From: Amycolatopsis mongoliensis
GTDB lineage: Bacteria; Actinomycetota; Actinomycetes; Mycobacteriales; Pseudonocardiaceae
Assembly (NCBI RefSeq): GCF_030285665.1
Contig: NZ_CP127295.1
Location: forward strand, 744,001-808,000
DNA: 64,000 nucleotides
Direction of reading: 5' to 3'
The position numbers were made by a program, and so were the translations under genes. Each line of letters opens with the position of its first letter. The stretch's first letter is position 1. Positions 49,737-57,349 of the stretch are shown here, piece after piece. A model generated the notes under the pieces. That model worked only from the letters and a program-made list of their open reading frames with translations. It had not been told where the DNA came from and searched no databases.

Positions 49737-50408
49737 TCAGGTGTCCGGCGGGGTGTCGATGCGGTAGCCGACGCCGGCCACGGTGGCGATGACCCAGGGT
49801 TCGCCGAGTCGCTTGCGCAGCGCCGAAACCGTGATGCGCACGGCGTTGGTGAACGGGTCGGCGTTCTCGTCCCACGCCCGCTCCAGGAGCTCTTCGGCGC
49901 TGACGACCCCGCCTTCGGCCGCGACGAGGACTTCGAGCACGGCGAACTGCTTCCGGGTGAGCGCGACGTACCGGCCGTCGCGGTAGACCTCGCGGCGGAA
50001 CGGATCCAGGCGCAGGCCCGCGATCTCCCGCACGGGTGGCCGGTTGTGGGCGCGCCGGCGGTCGAGTGCCCGGAGCCGGAGCACGAGCTCCCGGAGCGCG
50101 AACGGCTTGGTGAGGTAGTCGTCGGCGCCGAGCTCGAACCCGGAGGCCTTGTCGTCGATCCGGTCCGCGGCGGTGAGCATGAGGATCGGCATGCCGCTGC
50201 CGGAGGCGACGATGCGTTCGGCGATCTCGTCACCGGACGGGCCGGGGATGTCCCGGTCGAGGACGGCGATGTCGTAGGCGTTGACGCTCAGCAGCTCGAG
50301 GGCGGTGTCCCCGTCACCGGCGATGTCGGCGGCGATCGCTTCCAGGCGCAGGCCGTCGCGGACGGCTTCCGCCAGGTAGGGCTCGTCCTCGACGATCAGC
50401 ACGCGCAC
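49737..50408 (-). CDS. vanR: response regulator VanR
   Basis: 223 residues. Receiver: VLIVEDEPYLAEAVRDGL, AVLDRDIPGPSGDEI (phosphoacceptor Asp), LTAADRID, and Lys in DDYLTKPFALREL. OmpR-type wHTH: VALTRKQFAVLEVLVAAEGG, ADPFTNAVRITVSALRKRLG, TVAGVGYRI. It would bind the twin promoters at 45.05 and 50.44 kb, the second of which is its own upstream region. Confidence 0.93.
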   Translation of the reverse strand: MRVLIVEDEPYLAEAVRDGLRLEAIAADIAGDGDTALELLSVNAYDIAVLDRDIPGPSGDEIAERIVASGSGMPILMLTAADRIDDKASGFELGADDYLTKPFALRELVLRLRALDRRRAHNRPPVREIAGLRLDPFRREVYRDGRYVALTRKQFAVLEVLVAAEGGVVSAEELLERAWDENADPFTNAVRITVSALRKRLGEPWVIATVAGVGYRIDTPPDT

Positions 50409-50433
50409 GGTGCCGATGCTACGAGCCGGGCCC

Positions 50434-50488
50434 TATCGCCGGCATATCGAAACCGGGATACGGGCCGGCAACACCGCGGCGCCTTGAC
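50434..50488 (+). promoter_or_regulatory. promoter of the vanY-like gene, duplicate of the vanH promoter
   Basis: TATCGCC and TATCGAA 11 bp apart, then ATACGGGCCGGCAACACC and TTGACTG, with the ATG seven bases later. This is almost the same string as at 45044-45097. It also lies in the divergent region of vanR. Confidence 0.6.
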
Positions 50489-50495
50489 TGCGGCC

Positions 50496-50969
50496 ATGTC
50501 CTACCGCAGATCGGCCGGCGCCGTCCCCTACCCGGTGCGGGTCTTCGACGACGACACCCCGGCCGTGGCCAACCTCGATCCCGCTCTGCTCGGTGCCCTG
50601 CGCCGGGCCGCCGCGGACGCCGCGGCCGACGGCGTCGAGTTCGTCGTCAACGGCGGCTGGCGCTCGCCCGAGTACCAGGCGCACCTGTTCGCGGCGGCGG
50701 TGCTGAAGTACGGCTCGGAGGAGGCGGCCGCCCGGTGGGTGGCCACCCCCGGTACGTCCGCGCACGTGTCGGGGAACGCGGTCGACATCGGACCTGCCGA
50801 GGCCAGGGCGTGGCTGTCCGAGCACGGCTCCGCGTACGGGCTCTGCCAGATCTACCGCAACGAACCCTGGCACTACGAACTGCGGCCCGAGGCCGTCGAA
50901 CACGGCTGTCCACCCCTGTACGCCGACCCCACGCACGATCCTCGGATGCGGCGCGGACGGACGGCGTGA
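50496..50969 (+). CDS. vanY: VanY-type D,D-carboxypeptidase, soluble form
   Basis: 157 residues. Peptidase M15B zinc motifs SAHVSGNAVDIG (His, Asp) and RNEPWHYEL (Glu, His), with FVVNGGWRSPEYQ before them. It would cut the terminal D-Ala from pentapeptide precursors. It has neither signal peptide nor transmembrane helix, unlike enterococcal VanY, so it would act in the cytoplasm or leave the cell by another route; VanX-like dipeptidase action is also conceivable. Its promoter is a copy of the vanH promoter. Confidence 0.85.
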   Translation: MSYRRSAGAVPYPVRVFDDDTPAVANLDPALLGALRRAAADAAADGVEFVVNGGWRSPEYQAHLFAAAVLKYGSEEAAARWVATPGTSAHVSGNAVDIGPAEARAWLSEHGSAYGLCQIYRNEPWHYELRPEAVEHGCPPLYADPTHDPRMRRGRTA

Positions 50970-51021
50970 CCGGTGGTGGCGGACCGGGGTCCGCGGCCGG
51001 CTCGGCCTCGGACCCCGTCCG

Positions 51022-52188
51022 TCAGGGCCGGCGGATGCCCAGTGACTCGCGGTACCAGGCCGCCGCCCCCGCCAGGCTCGGGCCGAAGCCCGGGCCCGGG
51101 GACACGCCGGTCAGTTCCCAGATGCGGTCGCTCTCGTACCAGTGATCCCGCGTGAGCAGCGAGTACTGGTGGTCGGTCAGCGACGGGAGTGCCGCTCGCG
51201 TGCGGGCCCGGTGCTCGGCCAGCGACAGCTCCGCCACCGGCACCGGCAGGTCGAGCAGCTCGCACACCGCCGTGACCAGGCGCCGCATCCGGACCGGGCG
51301 GGGGTCGGCCACGTGGAGGACCTCGCCCGCCCCGCCCAGTCCGGGGTTCATGGCCAGCACCGCGATCGCCGCCGCCAGATCGGCCACCGCCACGAGCGAC
51401 GTGCGGGCCGCGCCGTCCGCCGCCCACGCCGGGACCGCCCGGATCCAGCGGACCAGCGCCGGCACCAAGTGCCGGTCGCCGGTGCCGTGGACCAGGTGCG
51501 GCCGCAGCACGGTGCCACCGGCCGCCAGCACCAGGCGCTCGCCCGCCAACCTGCTCCGGCTGGTGGGCGACGCCGGGTCCGTGACCAGCCCGGACCCGCT
51601 TTCCCCTCTCAAACGGCCCCGGCCGGTCGGCGGCTCCTGCACCGCCACCGCCCCGGACCCACTCGGGTGCCCGGCCGCCGGCCGGGCCCGGCCGGTCGAC
51701 GGCCCCGGATCCGCCACCGACCCGGCCCCGCCGCGCGGACCTTCGACCCCCGGCCAGTTCCCGCCGGCCGGTAACCCCCGATCTCCCTTCGGCCCCGGCA
51801 CCATCGCGCCCCGGTGCACCCCGTCGCGGTACACCGCGCACGTGCTGAGGTACAGCACGCCCGCGGTGCCGGCCCGGCGGGCCTCGGCGAGCAGCTTCGC
51901 CGTGCCGGCCTCGTTGACGGCCGTGCACACCGCGGGATCCCCGCCCACCTGGGACGCCAGGTGCACCAGCGTGGTGATCCCCGTGCACAGCCCGGCGAGG
52001 CCCGGCGCGTCGGTGAGGTCACCGGACCACGTCGTCACGCCCGCATCAGTCATCCACCCCGGCACCGGCCGCCGGACGAGGACGCGGACCCGGGGGCCCA
52101 TGCCTCGCCCGACCAGTTCGCGCAGCACCGCCGTGCCGACGAAGCCGGTGGCGCCGGTGACCAGGACGTCCGGCCCGGCGGCCGTCAC
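51022..52188 (-). CDS. NAD-dependent epimerase/SDR of the gamma-butyrolactone pathway type
   Basis: 388 residues from the GTG at 52188 overlapping the afsA stop (GTGA). The Rossmann start is [18 protein letters not shown], and VLYLSTCAVYRDG and TVLRPHLVHGTGDRHL follow. The catalytic Y-x-x-x-K is not evident: the aligned place reads SPTSRSRLAGE. Residues about 156-216 are an insertion made of three similar Gly/Pro/Arg-rich units ending in TGRARPA, TGRGRLR and TSRSRLA. Its coupling to afsA suggests a role like butenolide phosphate reductase in making the signal molecule. Confidence 0.75.
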   Translation of the reverse strand: MTAAGPDVLVTGATGFVGTAVLRELVGRGMGPRVRVLVRRPVPGWMTDAGVTTWSGDLTDAPGLAGLCTGITTLVHLASQVGGDPAVCTAVNEAGTAKLLAEARRAGTAGVLYLSTCAVYRDGVHRGAMVPGPKGDRGLPAGGNWPGVEGPRGGAGSVADPGPSTGRARPAAGHPSGSGAVAVQEPPTGRGRLRGESGSGLVTDPASPTSRSRLAGERLVLAAGGTVLRPHLVHGTGDRHLVPALVRWIRAVPAWAADGAARTSLVAVADLAAAIAVLAMNPGLGGAGEVLHVADPRPVRMRRLVTAVCELLDLPVPVAELSLAEHRARTRAALPSLTDHQYSLLTRDHWYESDRIWELTGVSPGPGFGPSLAGAAAWYRESLGIRRP

Positions 52189-53153
52189 GACAAGCGCATC
52201 CCCAGCGTGCCGCTCGCGGCCGTGGCGCCCTTCTGGCGGACCTCGACCCGGACGGTGCGCGTGCGGTCCGGCCCCGCCTTGTCCGCTTCGACCACCAGCA
52301 GGCACTCGGAGTCGAACTCGACGTAGCTGTCGAACCGGAAGGCCCCGCGCGCCGGGAGGGCGTACGGGTCGCCGATCGCCAGCAGGGCCGCCTGCCGCGC
52401 GCCTTCGACGAGCAGCATGCCCGGCACGTGGTCGACCGCGTGGTCGAAGAGCACCGCGTGGTCCGGGTCGAACCGCAGCGCCCACGTCCCCTCCGTCGGG
52501 GTCGCCGCCAGCAGCACGTCCTCCGCGCGGTCCCGGCCGACCGAGGCCGGCGCGACGCCGCCCAGGACCGCCGCCTGGAACGGTGTCGCCGCGAAGTGGT
52601 CGCCCCGCACCCGGCGGTAGACCGCCGAGGACACGCTGCGCCAGCGCTCCGACGCGGTCCCGATCCGGCGGCCGTCGCGGAAGCACTCGAAGTCCAGCCG
52701 CATGCCGCCGACGTTCTTGCCGCGGTACTCGACCTCGTGGGCGCTGACCCGCAGCACCACGTCGACCGGACGGCCCAGCGTGGCCAGCCCGGTCTCGTCG
52801 ACCGAGTACTCCTTGTGGTCGGAAAGGAAGCTGTGGCTGAGCGGTACGCCGTACGCCCGGTGCGCGATCAGCAGCGCCGCCTGGCGGACCGTCTCCGCGT
52901 ACAGCATCGGGTCGTGGAACACCGGCGTCCGCGGCCCGAAGAAGCTGTGCCGGCGCGGCCACTGCGCGCCGACCTCGAACCGGCCTTCGCCGAGGATGTT
53001 CAGATCGGTGACGAAGACCTCCGAGACGGCGGCGCGGTGCACGAGGCTCCGCGGGATCGTCTGCTGGAAGTCGACCGCCCGCACCGCGGACCCGCCGATG
53101 ATCTTGGTTTCCGGTATTTCGCGCGCAGATTCCTGAAGGATGGTGCCGACCAT
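52185..53153 (-). CDS. afsA: AfsA-type gamma-butyrolactone synthase
   Basis: 322 residues with two hotdog-like AfsA repeats: RSLVHRAAVSEVFVTDL..WPRRHSFFGP, and later ALRFDPDHAVLFDHAVDHVPGMLLVEGARQAA. The second contains the conserved DHVPGM block. It condenses a beta-ketoacyl-ACP with dihydroxyacetone phosphate to begin A-factor-type autoregulator synthesis. Divergent from the ArpA-like receptor, with an ARE-like palindrome between. Confidence 0.9.
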   Translation of the reverse strand: MVGTILQESAREIPETKIIGGSAVRAVDFQQTIPRSLVHRAAVSEVFVTDLNILGEGRFEVGAQWPRRHSFFGPRTPVFHDPMLYAETVRQAALLIAHRAYGVPLSHSFLSDHKEYSVDETGLATLGRPVDVVLRVSAHEVEYRGKNVGGMRLDFECFRDGRRIGTASERWRSVSSAVYRRVRGDHFAATPFQAAVLGGVAPASVGRDRAEDVLLAATPTEGTWALRFDPDHAVLFDHAVDHVPGMLLVEGARQAALLAIGDPYALPARGAFRFDSYVEFDSECLLVVEADKAGPDRTRTVRVEVRQKGATAASGTLGMRLS

Positions 53154-53229
53154 GACGGTCCTCCTAGAATGTCCTACCCCAGTACCCCAGTACTCCCCCG
53201 CGTTCAGTTGTAGCGGAATCGGACACCTA

Positions 53230-53256
53230 AAACCATACCAACCGAGCGGTTTCTTT
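53230..53256. promoter_or_regulatory. ARE-like operator between afsA and the receptor gene
   Basis: ACCATACCAACCGAGCGGTT flanked by A/T-rich arms, an inverted repeat around ACCAACC..CGGTTT, fits the autoregulatory element bound by ArpA/ScbR-type receptors. The same core occurs at 54.74 and twice near 54.84 kb. Confidence 0.6.
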
Positions 53257-53360
53257 TAGTGGCTTTCCCTGCTTCCGGGACGTAGACTGGCCACTGACGC
53301 ATGAGGTACCGCCGAATGGTCTACTGTGGACCGGCCGGTCACGAGCGAGAGGGGTCGGGC

Positions 53361-53990
53361 GTGGCTCGCCAGGAACGTGCGGAGCAGACACGGAACGCGA
53401 TTCTCGAGGCGGCGGCCGCCCGGTTCGACGCGGTCGGCTTCCTCGGTGCGAGCCTCTCGGACATCCTGACCGAAGCGGGTGTCACGAAGGGTGCGCTCTA
53501 CTTCCACTTCAAGTCGAAGGAAGACCTGGCCGACGCGCTGATCGACGAGCAGTTCACGGTGTCGGACCCCCTCGCGGACATCGAGAACCCGGGGCTGCAG
53601 ACCGTCATCGACCTCACCCAGGGGATGGCGGCCAGCCTGCAGTCCGACGTCCGGGTGCGGGCCAGCATCCGCCTCGTCATCGAGCAGGGCTCGTTCATCA
53701 CGCCCGCGAACAACGCCTACAAGCGGTGGGTCGACACGATCCACGGCTGCCTGCTGGCCGCGAAGGCGGCGGGTGACCTGCGCAAGGAGGTCAACGCGCA
53801 CGACCTCGCGCAGTTCGTCCAGGCGTCGTTCACCGGGATCCAGCTGAGCTCGCAGGTGCTGACCGGGCGCGCTGACCTGCTCGAACGGATCACCTTCATG
53901 TGGAACACGATCCTGACCGCCGTGGTGCCGCCGCGCCGGCTGCACCGGTTCGTCCCGGAGGGCACGCTCCGCGAGCCCGCCACGGTCTGA
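53361..53990 (+). CDS. ArpA/ScbR-type gamma-butyrolactone receptor (TetR family)
   Basis: 209 residues from the GTG at 53361. HTH: RNAILEAAAARFDAVGFLGA, ILTEAGVTKGALYFHFKSKEDLADA. The ligand domain has IRLVIEQGSFI and AYKRWVDTIHGCLLAAKAAG, with a conserved Trp. This is the standard receptor sequence. It would repress afsA, itself and the pathway activator until the butyrolactone accumulates. Confidence 0.88.
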   Translation: MARQERAEQTRNAILEAAAARFDAVGFLGASLSDILTEAGVTKGALYFHFKSKEDLADALIDEQFTVSDPLADIENPGLQTVIDLTQGMAASLQSDVRVRASIRLVIEQGSFITPANNAYKRWVDTIHGCLLAAKAAGDLRKEVNAHDLAQFVQASFTGIQLSSQVLTGRADLLERITFMWNTILTAVVPPRRLHRFVPEGTLREPATV

Positions 53991-54057
53991 GCACCACGAA
54001 AACCGGCGGCCCGGCACCTCCCGGACCGCCTCTTTCCCCTTCCCCGTCAGGTTCTCG

Positions 54058-54675
54058 TCAGGCTCCCGCGCCCGCCGTCGGCCTCGGTGACCGCTCCGCC
54101 AGCTCGATGAGGCGCCACAGCTTGCCCAGCGTCACGGCGAGGTCGCCGTCCGGCTCGACGATCCGGCTGGACACCACGGATTCGAGACCGACGCAGGTGA
54201 CCACCACCAGCAACTCCGCTGTCTCGAGCGGCACGCCGGTGCCGAGCTCGCCACCGTCGATGGCGTCGGCGACGTACTCGTGGACCTGAGCCAGCCAGGT
54301 ACGGGAGAACACGACGAACCGCTCGTCCACGGACCCCATCTCGCGAGCCATGCGGAAGCTCGCGCCGACCTTCGGGTCCGTGTCGAGCCAGTGCATGAGG
54401 GCGCGACTGAGCTCGGCGAGGCGCCGCAGGGCCGGCCGGGGCACCGTGAGCTGACGGCCCACGTGCGCGCGCAGCACGCCCGTCGCGGCGATCTGCACCT
54501 CGTCGCAGATCTCGTCCTTGGAGGAGAAGTGGAAGTACAGGCCCCCCTTGGTGACGCCCGCCGCCTGCGCGATGCCCACCATGCTGGTGGCCGCGTAGCC
54601 GTCCCGGTGCAGCAGCTCGGCCGCGGCCTCCAGCAACAGGCGCCGCGTCTGTTCCGAGCGTGCCTGCTTGGTCAC
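54058..54675 (-). CDS. second TetR regulator of the butyrolactone-receptor family
   Basis: 205 residues from the GTG at 54675 (GAGGGGACC upstream; ATG at 54729 is an alternative with no ribosome site). HTH: RRLLLEAAAELLHRDGYAAT, IAQAAGVTKGGLYFHFSSKDEICDE. The ligand half is LMHWLDTDPKVGASFRMARE and shows low similarity to the ArpA-like protein. It may be a pseudo-receptor. ARE-like sites lie just before its start and between it and the SARP gene. Confidence 0.82.
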   Translation of the reverse strand: MTKQARSEQTRRLLLEAAAELLHRDGYAATSMVGIAQAAGVTKGGLYFHFSSKDEICDEVQIAATGVLRAHVGRQLTVPRPALRRLAELSRALMHWLDTDPKVGASFRMAREMGSVDERFVVFSRTWLAQVHEYVADAIDGGELGTGVPLETAELLVVVTCVGLESVVSSRIVEPDGDLAVTLGKLWRLIELAERSPRPTAGAGA

Positions 54676-54734
54676 CTTCGGTCCCCTCGGGTCGAGCCGT
54701 CCGGCGCAGGGGGCCCTGCGCTTCCCGGCCATAA

Positions 54735-54762
54735 TTACATACCAACCGCCCGGTTTACAACT
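54735..54762. promoter_or_regulatory. ARE-like operator before the second TetR gene
   Basis: ACATACCAACCGCCCGGTTT with flanking ATT/ACAA is an inverted repeat matching the site at 53.24 kb. Confidence 0.6.
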
Positions 54763-54812
54763 AGGGGAACCCCAGAAACCGGCCCCTGCCAAGGCACTTC
54801 GCAACCGCTCGC

Positions 54813-54866
54813 AGAACAAACCGACCGACCTCCCGGTTTTGTCTTGAAAACCGACCTCCCGGTTTA
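54813..54866. promoter_or_regulatory. two tandem ARE-like operators before the SARP gene
   Basis: AAACCGACCGACCTCCCGGT (ending in TTTGTC) and, 30 bp on, AAAACCGACCTCCCGGTTTA are two inverted repeats with the same ACCGACCTCCCGGTTT core. They lie about 100 bp before the SARP start, a good position for repression of the activator by the receptors. Confidence 0.6.
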
Positions 54867-54968
54867 GTACGCTCCCGATGTGGGACCGGGCACGTGGGCG
54901 CTGGAGGACAACACTGGGGGCGCCAGGCCGGGTAGATCCGATCGACGGGGACACCGGAGGCACTGGAA

Positions 54969-55733
54969 ATGGACTACGAGATACTGGGGCAGATGAAAGT
55001 CGGCGGGCGGCCCGGCGTCAGCGCCCCGCGGGCACGCAAGATCGAGACGCTGCTCGCCGTGCTGCTGGTCAAGCGCAACCAGGTGGCGACCACCGAGCAC
55101 CTGATCGGCGAGCTCTGGGGCGAGCACCCGCCGGCACGGGCGAGCGCCGCCCTGTACGTCTACGTCTCACAGCTGCGGAAGCTGCTGCGCGGCACGGGGG
55201 ACGACGGGGACGACAGCCCGGTCGTGACGAGCCCGCGAGGCTATTCGCTGCACGTCACCGACGGCGAGCTCGACGCCGACCGCTTCACCCGCCTCTACGA
55301 GCGCGGCCGGGCCCTGTACTGGGACCGCAACTACAAGGAGGCCGCGGCCGTCCTGCGCGAAGCCGCGAACCTGTGGCGCGGTGAGGCGTTCGGCGGCTTC
55401 ACCGACTCCCCCGACGTCCAGGCCTATGCCGCTCTACTGGAGGAGACCCGGCTGGAGTGCCTGGAACTGCTGATGGAGACGGAGCTGCTGATCGGCCGGC
55501 ACCGTGAGGTCGTCGGCCAGCTTTCCGCGCTGGCGAAGGAACACACGCTGCGCGAGACGTTCTACGAGTACCTGATGACCGCCCTGCTGCGGTCGAACCG
55601 CCGGGCCGAAGCACTGGAGACCTTCGCCTCCGCCCGACACCACCTCGTCCAGCAGCTGGGCATCGAGCCCGGCAGCTCACTGCGGAAGCTGCACCACAGC
55701 ATCCTCGTCGGCGAGATGTCCGACGCGGTCTGA
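54969..55733 (+). CDS. SARP-family pathway activator
   Basis: 254 residues. An OmpR-like winged helix (YEILGQMKVGG, KIETLLAVLLVKRNQVATTE, ASAALYVYVSQLRKLLRG) is followed by the bacterial transcriptional activation domain (LDADRFTRLYERGRALYW to RRAEALETFASARHHLVQQL, GIEPGSSLRKLH). It is a short SARP without an ATPase domain, typically the direct activator of a biosynthetic cluster, here presumably the PKS to the right. Confidence 0.9.
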   Translation: MDYEILGQMKVGGRPGVSAPRARKIETLLAVLLVKRNQVATTEHLIGELWGEHPPARASAALYVYVSQLRKLLRGTGDDGDDSPVVTSPRGYSLHVTDGELDADRFTRLYERGRALYWDRNYKEAAAVLREAANLWRGEAFGGFTDSPDVQAYAALLEETRLECLELLMETELLIGRHREVVGQLSALAKEHTLRETFYEYLMTALLRSNRRAEALETFASARHHLVQQLGIEPGSSLRKLHHSILVGEMSDAV

Positions 55734-55756
55734 TCCCCCTCCGCGTCCGGCTCAGC

Positions 55757-55802
55757 GGCCCGGTCCCCCGCCACCAGCGGGGGCCGGGCCGTCGCTCTTT
55801 TT
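55757..55802. terminator. bidirectional terminator behind the SARP gene
   Basis: GGCCCGG-T-CCCCCGC pairs with GCGGGGGCCGGGCC (one bulge, loop CACCA) and is followed by GTCGCTCTTTTT on the plus strand. Confidence 0.6.
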
Positions 55803-55814
55803 CCCGGCCCGGCG

Positions 55815-56390
55815 TCAGCTCCGGTAGAGCGACACGACGGGTTCGCCGCACGCGGCGGGCTCGCCGTACCAGCCGCCCCAACGACTGTCGAGCGCGAGGT
55901 CGGCGAGCTCGGCCATCAGGTCCAGCTCCGCGGGCCACACGTAGCGCAGCGGGGCGCCGTCGGCCAGGAACAGCGTCTGGCGGGCGCAGTCGTGCCCGGT
56001 GACGAGCGGGTGCGCCGGCCAGCGGGCCGGGTCGGGGTGGAACCCCTGGACGACCAGGCCGCCGCCGGGACGCAGCAGCGTCGCGAGCCGGCGGACCATC
56101 CGCACCTGCTCCCGCTGCACGGGCAGCCGCGAGAGGACGTCCGAACCGGCGTAGACGACGTCGAAGCGCTGCCCGGGCAGGCTGTCGACACCGGCCTCGA
56201 TGACGGCGTACCCGTCGGCCGCGAGCGCGGCCGCCACCGGGCCACCGCCCGGGACGAGCACCCGGGGCCGCCGGGCGACCCGGTCGGCCACCTCGGCGAG
56301 GAACGCCGCCGCGCCGGCCGGATCCGCGGCCAGCGGGGCGGACCAGACGTCGAGGGGCGCGGCCGGTTTCTCGGCGATGCGGGTCGGCAT
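55815..56390 (-). CDS. methyltransferase-like protein
   Basis: 191 residues. RRPRVLVPGGGPVAAALAAD (motif I with unusual PGGGP), DGYAVIEAGVDSLPGQRFD, DVVYAGSDVLSRLP and RLATLLRPGGGLVVQGF are class I SAM-methyltransferase-like segments, but the acidic motif is weak. It may be a divergent methyltransferase of the polyketide pathway, or a non-catalytic relative. Confidence 0.6.
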   Translation of the reverse strand: MPTRIAEKPAAPLDVWSAPLAADPAGAAAFLAEVADRVARRPRVLVPGGGPVAAALAADGYAVIEAGVDSLPGQRFDVVYAGSDVLSRLPVQREQVRMVRRLATLLRPGGGLVVQGFHPDPARWPAHPLVTGHDCARQTLFLADGAPLRYVWPAELDLMAELADLALDSRWGGWYGEPAACGEPVVSLYRS

Positions 56391-56474
56391 CGGGGCCCCC
56401 TCGTTTCACGGACTGGTCGGATGTTCTCTACGCAGAGTGCCGGACCGACCTAAAGTCGACCTTGCGCACGCGAC

Positions 56475-56503
56475 AGCGGCCCGCGCGCGGAGCACGGGCC
56501 GCT
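56475..56503. terminator. hairpin between the ABC and methyltransferase genes
   Basis: AGCGGCCCG and CGGGCCGCT, a perfect 9-bp stem with an 11-base loop, lies 19 bp after the permease stop. Confidence 0.5.
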
Positions 56504-56521
56504 TCGGGCGTCGCGGGAGGG

Positions 56522-57349
56522 TCAGCCGCGCGAGCGCTGGTGGAACTTCCGGATCGCGAGGTACGCGGCCCCGGTGGTGATGACGAGCCACCAGGCCACC
56601 GCCGGCCAGCCGGTCGAGCCGAGGTCCGTGCCGTTCATCAGCCCGCGGACGGCGTCGATCAGCACGGTCACCGGCTGGTTGTCGACGACCACCCGCAGCG
56701 CCGACGGCATCGACGCCGTGGGCACCAGCGCACTGGTGGCGTAGGGCACGAAGACGAGGATCATGCCGAGCCCGCCGGCGCCCTCGACGGTCTTGGCGAT
56801 CGACCCCAGGAGCGTCGCGAGCCAGAACACGCCGGTCGCGAACAGCACCAGCAGGCCGATGGCCCCGAGCCAGCCGAGCACCCCCGCCGCGGGGCGGAAC
56901 CCGACGGCCAGGCCGACCACCACCATCACCGCGAACGAGAGCAGGCTGCGCAGCACGCCGGAGACGACGTGGCCGACGAGCACGGCCGGGCCCGCCATGG
57001 GCATCGACCGGAACCGCTCGACCAGGCCCTGCGTGAGGTCCGCGGCCACGCCGACCACCGTGGTCGTCGAGTTGAAGGCGATGCTGATGGCCAGCAGGCC
57101 CGGCACCAGGTAGTCGATGTAGGCCATTCCGGGCACGGAGATCGCGCCACCGAACATGAAGCGGAACAGCAGCAGGAGCACGATCGGCAGCGAGACCGCC
57201 TGGATCAGCATCTCCGAGTTGCGCGTGATGTGCTTGACGTTGCGGCCGATCAGCACCCGGCAGTCGGACAGCGCCAACGCGAGCGAGGACCGGCTCGGGG
57301 TGTCGGGGAGCTGCGTCCCCTCGGCTTCCCTGGACAAGGTCTGGGTCAT
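56522..57349 (-). CDS. ABC-2 type exporter permease (DrrB-like)
   Basis: 275 residues from the ATG at 57349, sharing one base with the ATPase stop. Six transmembrane helices, e.g. MLIQAVSLPIVLLLLFRFMF and LLSFAVMVVVGLAVGF. The ABC-2 signature YIDYLVPGLLAISIAFNSTT and VERFRSMPMAGPAVLVGHVV is typical of daunorubicin-resistance permeases. It likely exports the polyketide product. Confidence 0.9.
   Translation of the reverse strand: MTQTLSREAEGTQLPDTPSRSSLALALSDCRVLIGRNVKHITRNSEMLIQAVSLPIVLLLLFRFMFGGAISVPGMAYIDYLVPGLLAISIAFNSTTTVVGVAADLTQGLVERFRSMPMAGPAVLVGHVVSGVLRSLLSFAVMVVVGLAVGFRPAAGVLGWLGAIGLLVLFATGVFWLATLLGSIAKTVEGAGGLGMILVFVPYATSALVPTASMPSALRVVVDNQPVTVLIDAVRGLMNGTDLGSTGWPAVAWWLVITTGAAYLAIRKFHQRSRG

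Noticed and set aside
45044..50969. A glycopeptide biosynthetic cluster around vanHAX
   Set aside because: No NRPS, P450 cross-linking, halogenase or glycosyltransferase genes are visible; only resistance genes are present.
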